Shown: one piece after another, positions 61,552 to 64,000 of the stretch
How the letters are laid out: each line of letters begins with the position of its first letter
Position numbering within the stretch: the stretch's first letter is position 1
DNA from: Campylobacter sp. CCUG 57310
GTDB taxonomy: Bacteria > Campylobacterota > Campylobacteria > Campylobacterales > Campylobacteraceae
Direction: 5' to 3'
Length of the DNA: 64,000 nucleotides
Assembly: GCF_013201975.1 (NCBI RefSeq)
Contig: NZ_CP053845.1
Location: forward strand, 1,550,001 to 1,614,000
The notes under the pieces: generated by a model
Database searches by the model: none
The model's input: the letters and a program-made list of their open reading frames with translations, nothing else
Told to the model about the DNA's origin: nothing
Translations under genes and position numbers: made by a program

Positions 61552-62772
61552 ATGACAATTATAAAAGCCAAATTTATCATGCTCTGCGATGAGAATTTCA
61601 CTATCTTAAAGGATAAAGCGGTAGCATTTGAGGATATAATTTTAAAAACGGGCGAAGCAAGCGAGCTAATTAAACAATTTCCGCAGGCTGATTTCATAGA
61701 CGCAAAAGACGCTATCATCGCTCCTGCATTTATAAATCCGCATGTTCATCTTGAATTTAGCGCAAATAAAACAAGCCTGATTTATGGGGATTTTTTAGAG
61801 TGGTTAAGTAGCGTAATAGCCTCTCGCAGCGAGCTTTCAAAAGAAGCGAACCAAACGCTTATAGCAAAAACCATAAAAGAAATTCAAAGAAGCGGAGTGG
61901 GCACGATAGGCGCTGTTTCAAGCTTCGGAAGCGACTTTGAGCCTTGCGTAAAAAGCTGCGCACGCATAATTTATTTTAATGAAATTTTAGGCACAAACGA
62001 GCAAATTTTAGAAGCTAACAAACAAAATTTCATCTCGCGATTTAAAAAGAGCAAAGAGGCGCAAAACGAGCTTTTTATCCCCGCGATTTCGGTTCATTCG
62101 CCCTATTCCACTCATCCTGAACTGGCAAATTTCGCACTTCAAATCGCCCGCGATGAAAATTTAATCGTATCGACTCATCTTATGGAATCAAACCACGAAA
62201 AAGATTGGCTTACGAATGGGTCCGGCGGGTTTAAAGAGTGGCTTGGCAAATTTAACAAATCAGCCACGCCTTTTTATGACGTAAATAGCTTTATATCGCT
62301 ATTTTCCGGCATCAAAACGCTCTTTACGCACTGCGTTTATCTTAACGACTTTAGCAAATTTGAGCGCGAATTTCATAGCGTTACGCATTGTGCATTTTCA
62401 AACCGCCTGCTTAGTAAAAAGACACTAAATTTACAAAATTTAATTGACGAAAAAATTCCTTTTAACATCGGCACGGACGGACTTAGCTCAAATATAAGCC
62501 TGAATTTTTTTGATGAGTTAAGAGCTAATTTATTAATCCATAGCGAATTTAATCCTCAAAATTTAGCCCAAATTTTAATGCTAGCTTCAACTTCAAACGC
62601 AGCAAAAGCTTTAGGGCTAAATTTAGGAGAGATCGCTACGGGAAAAATCGCTGACATAGCTGTTTATGAAGGGTTTGGCGAGATCAAAGAAAGCGAACTT
62701 GCACTTATGCTTTTACTTCACACTAAAAATTGCCAAAGTCTTTACATAAACGGCAAAATTTGCGAGCTTTAA
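61552..62772 (+). CDS. Aminofutalosine deaminase family metal hydrolase
   Basis: A 406-aa amidohydrolase. Metal ligands are HVHLEFS (HxH near 64-66), THLMES (His), THCVYL (His) and GTDGLSS (Asp). The order and length fit the Campylobacter 6-amino-6-deoxyfutalosine deaminase of the futalosine menaquinone route, which Campylobacter uses instead of the MenA-H route. ATG 61552 is divergent from aroQ over 116 bp. Substrate not proven by sequence alone. Confidence 0.82.
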   Translation: MTIIKAKFIMLCDENFTILKDKAVAFEDIILKTGEASELIKQFPQADFIDAKDAIIAPAFINPHVHLEFSANKTSLIYGDFLEWLSSVIASRSELSKEANQTLIAKTIKEIQRSGVGTIGAVSSFGSDFEPCVKSCARIIYFNEILGTNEQILEANKQNFISRFKKSKEAQNELFIPAISVHSPYSTHPELANFALQIARDENLIVSTHLMESNHEKDWLTNGSGGFKEWLGKFNKSATPFYDVNSFISLFSGIKTLFTHCVYLNDFSKFEREFHSVTHCAFSNRLLSKKTLNLQNLIDEKIPFNIGTDGLSSNISLNFFDELRANLLIHSEFNPQNLAQILMLASTSNAAKALGLNLGEIATGKIADIAVYEGFGEIKESELALMLLLHTKNCQSLYINGKICEL

Positions 62773-62799
62773 GATTAAATACATGGCAGGATTTTGATT

Positions 62800-62827
62800 A
62801 AATTTATGAGCGAATTTTCATAAATTT
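62800..62827 (+). terminator. 10-bp hairpin between deaminase and sppA genes
   Basis: AAATTTATGA (62800-62809) and TCATAAATTT (62818-62827) form a perfect stem with an 8-nt loop. No T-run follows, so a role as terminator is uncertain. Confidence 0.35.
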
Positions 62828-62877
62828 GCTACAATCTTTGTCAAATTTATGAAATTTAAAAAACAAAAAGGAAATTT

Positions 62878-63747
62878 ATGGGATTTTTAAAATTGATATT
62901 TTCGCCTATCATCGCGATTTTAAAATTTATAAACACTTATTTTAAGGCGATGATATTTCTGCTGATCTTGTTTTTGATATTTTCAAGCGGCGATAACAAT
63001 GGCGTAAATGCGCCAAATTTAGCCCAAATAAACATCTCAGGCGCGATCAGAGACAGCTCAAAAACGCTTGAAGAGATACACGCCGCAAGCAAAAACGATC
63101 AGATAAAAGGCGTCTTGCTATTCATAGATAGTCCGGGCGGCGCACTTGCTCCAAGCACAGAGCTTGCAATAGCGGTTAAAAATTTAAGAGCTAAAAAACC
63201 GGTCATTGCCTACGCAAGCGGATCAATGACAAGCGGAAGCTACTATGCAGGAGTAAACGCAAATAAAATTCTAGCCAATCCGGGCTCGTTTATCGGCTCC
63301 ATCGGCGTCATCTTGCAAGCGCCCGACATAAGCGAACTGGCAAGCAAGATCGGAGTGGCACAGCAAGTGGTAAAAGCGGGTGAATTTAAAGAGGCGGGAA
63401 CGTTTGCCAGAAAGTGGAACGAAGCTGAGCGTACCGAGCTTGAGCGCCTAGTCAAGCAATCTTATAATATGTTTGTAAGTGATGTTGCGGCGGCTAGAAA
63501 TCTTGATATAAACACTAGCGATCAATGGGCAAATGCACGGGTATTTTTAGCGAGCGAAGCGAAAAATATGGGCTTAATCGATGAGCTAAGTGACTATTAT
63601 TCGGCACGAAAAGAGATAGAAGAGCTAAGCGGTGTGAGCGAGCCTGCTTGGAAACAAAAGCCTAAAATCGAGAAATTTTTAGACGAGTTTTTGCAAAAAA
63701 ATGTAAATAGCTTTTTGGATATGTTTTTAAACACGAGTGTAAGATAA
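62878..63747 (+). CDS. sppA: Signal peptide peptidase SppA
   Basis: A 289-aa S49 membrane protease that degrades cleaved signal peptides. A TM segment near 20-38 anchors it. LLFIDSPGGALAPS, the nucleophile region GSMTSGSYYAGVNANKI and the Lys of VVKAGEFKEAGTF (catalytic Lys) are intact. It is the short form (about 290-aa), as in Campylobacter and many Gram-negative bacteria, rather than the double form of E. coli. ATG 62878 follows AAAAGGAA. Confidence 0.93.
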   Translation: MGFLKLIFSPIIAILKFINTYFKAMIFLLILFLIFSSGDNNGVNAPNLAQINISGAIRDSSKTLEEIHAASKNDQIKGVLLFIDSPGGALAPSTELAIAVKNLRAKKPVIAYASGSMTSGSYYAGVNANKILANPGSFIGSIGVILQAPDISELASKIGVAQQVVKAGEFKEAGTFARKWNEAERTELERLVKQSYNMFVSDVAAARNLDINTSDQWANARVFLASEAKNMGLIDELSDYYSARKEIEELSGVSEPAWKQKPKIEKFLDEFLQKNVNSFLDMFLNTSVR

Positions 63748-64000
63748 AATAGGCTTTGTTAAAATGAAACATTGATATTTGGCAAAATAAATATTGCTCC
63801 TTCTATCCGTAAAGTGCTAGGCTAGATATACACTGCAAAATTAAAGAAAGTGGCTGATGTAGAGCTACTTTCGAACTACGTGTGATATTTCTACACAAGT
63901 ATTGGTTGTGCTTTTGAAGTCGCAAATCTCACAATCAAAACTTTATCTTAGCAGAACCATAAAATATTTTTGGTTTTATTTTTTATATTTAGTGTCCAAA
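63748..64000. other. Non-coding tail with hairpins
   Basis: I see no gene. A hairpin GAAAGTGGCT / AGCTACTTTC lies at 63846-63872 (one G-U pair, 7-nt loop), and GTGTGATATTTCTACAC a little later is another partial inverted repeat. The next gene must lie beyond the window end. A small structured RNA or terminator is possible; no tRNA fold fits. Confidence 0.35.

Noticed and set aside
63780-64000. tRNA, tmRNA or other RNA gene at the right end
   Set aside because: There is a hairpin at 63846-63872, but no cloverleaf, no CCA and no tmRNA-like features.

Overview
The window comes from a Campylobacter-like member of the Campylobacterota; I cannot fix the species. The evidence is AT-rich DNA full of AAATTT-type codons, the block aroQ-pepQ-folK-flhF-flhG-fliA-fliM-fliY, a futalosine-pathway deaminase, an FlgR-type sigma-54 activator, an LPP20 lipoprotein and a GyrA with Thr86 in the usual Campylobacter context.

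Layout. (1) 0.2-6.6 kb: SbmA/BacA-like transporter, a YjiH/YjiG-type membrane pair whose first gene is out of frame at a 7-bp tandem repeat, an M20 peptidase, a diguanylate cyclase and an unknown membrane protein. (2) 6.8-23 kb: a large type III CRISPR-Cas locus. A WYL regulator faces a nine-gene leftward operon: HD-less Cas10, Cas7, Csx10 (probably Cas5 with a helical C-terminal extension), a double Cas7, Csx19, a TIGR03986 RAMP, a two-TM CARF protein, a CARF-HEPN ribonuclease and Csx20. Then come a small exported protein, a 15-repeat array read leftward, a 429-bp leader with a triplicated 16-mer, cas2, a reverse transcriptase-Cas1 fusion and a frameshifted cas6. The gene set most resembles subtype III-D, in its III-Dv-like fused form. 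(3) 23.3-29.3 kb: decaying accessory DNA with a RelE/RelB-type toxin-antitoxin pair, broken LysM/RTX-type secreted-protein genes, small membrane proteins with a local duplication, and tRNA-Asn(GUU) at the right edge. (4) 29.4-64 kb: mostly core genes: radical SAM, chemoreceptor, hemE, Rrf2 regulator/oxidoreductase, lepA, lipoproteins, gyrA, flgR, asd, a nickel ECF transporter (nikKLMQO type), thioredoxin/CcdA, prs, a YdhR-like gene with one in-frame TGA, mnmA, the flagellar block, pepQ, aroQ, a futalosine deaminase and sppA.

How the CRISPR genes could work together (inference): the RT-Cas1/Cas2 complex could add spacers from RNA or DNA. Cas6 would cut the leftward transcript to give crRNAs with an ATTGAAAC handle. 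The multi-Cas7/Cas10 complex would cut target RNA and make cyclic oligoadenylate. That signal would activate a soluble HEPN RNase and a membrane CARF effector, and Csx20 would act as the off-switch. The most novel-looking element is the two-TM CARF protein at 9499-10287. The frameshifts in cas6 and in the YjiH gene, and the leader repeats, are also worth checking.
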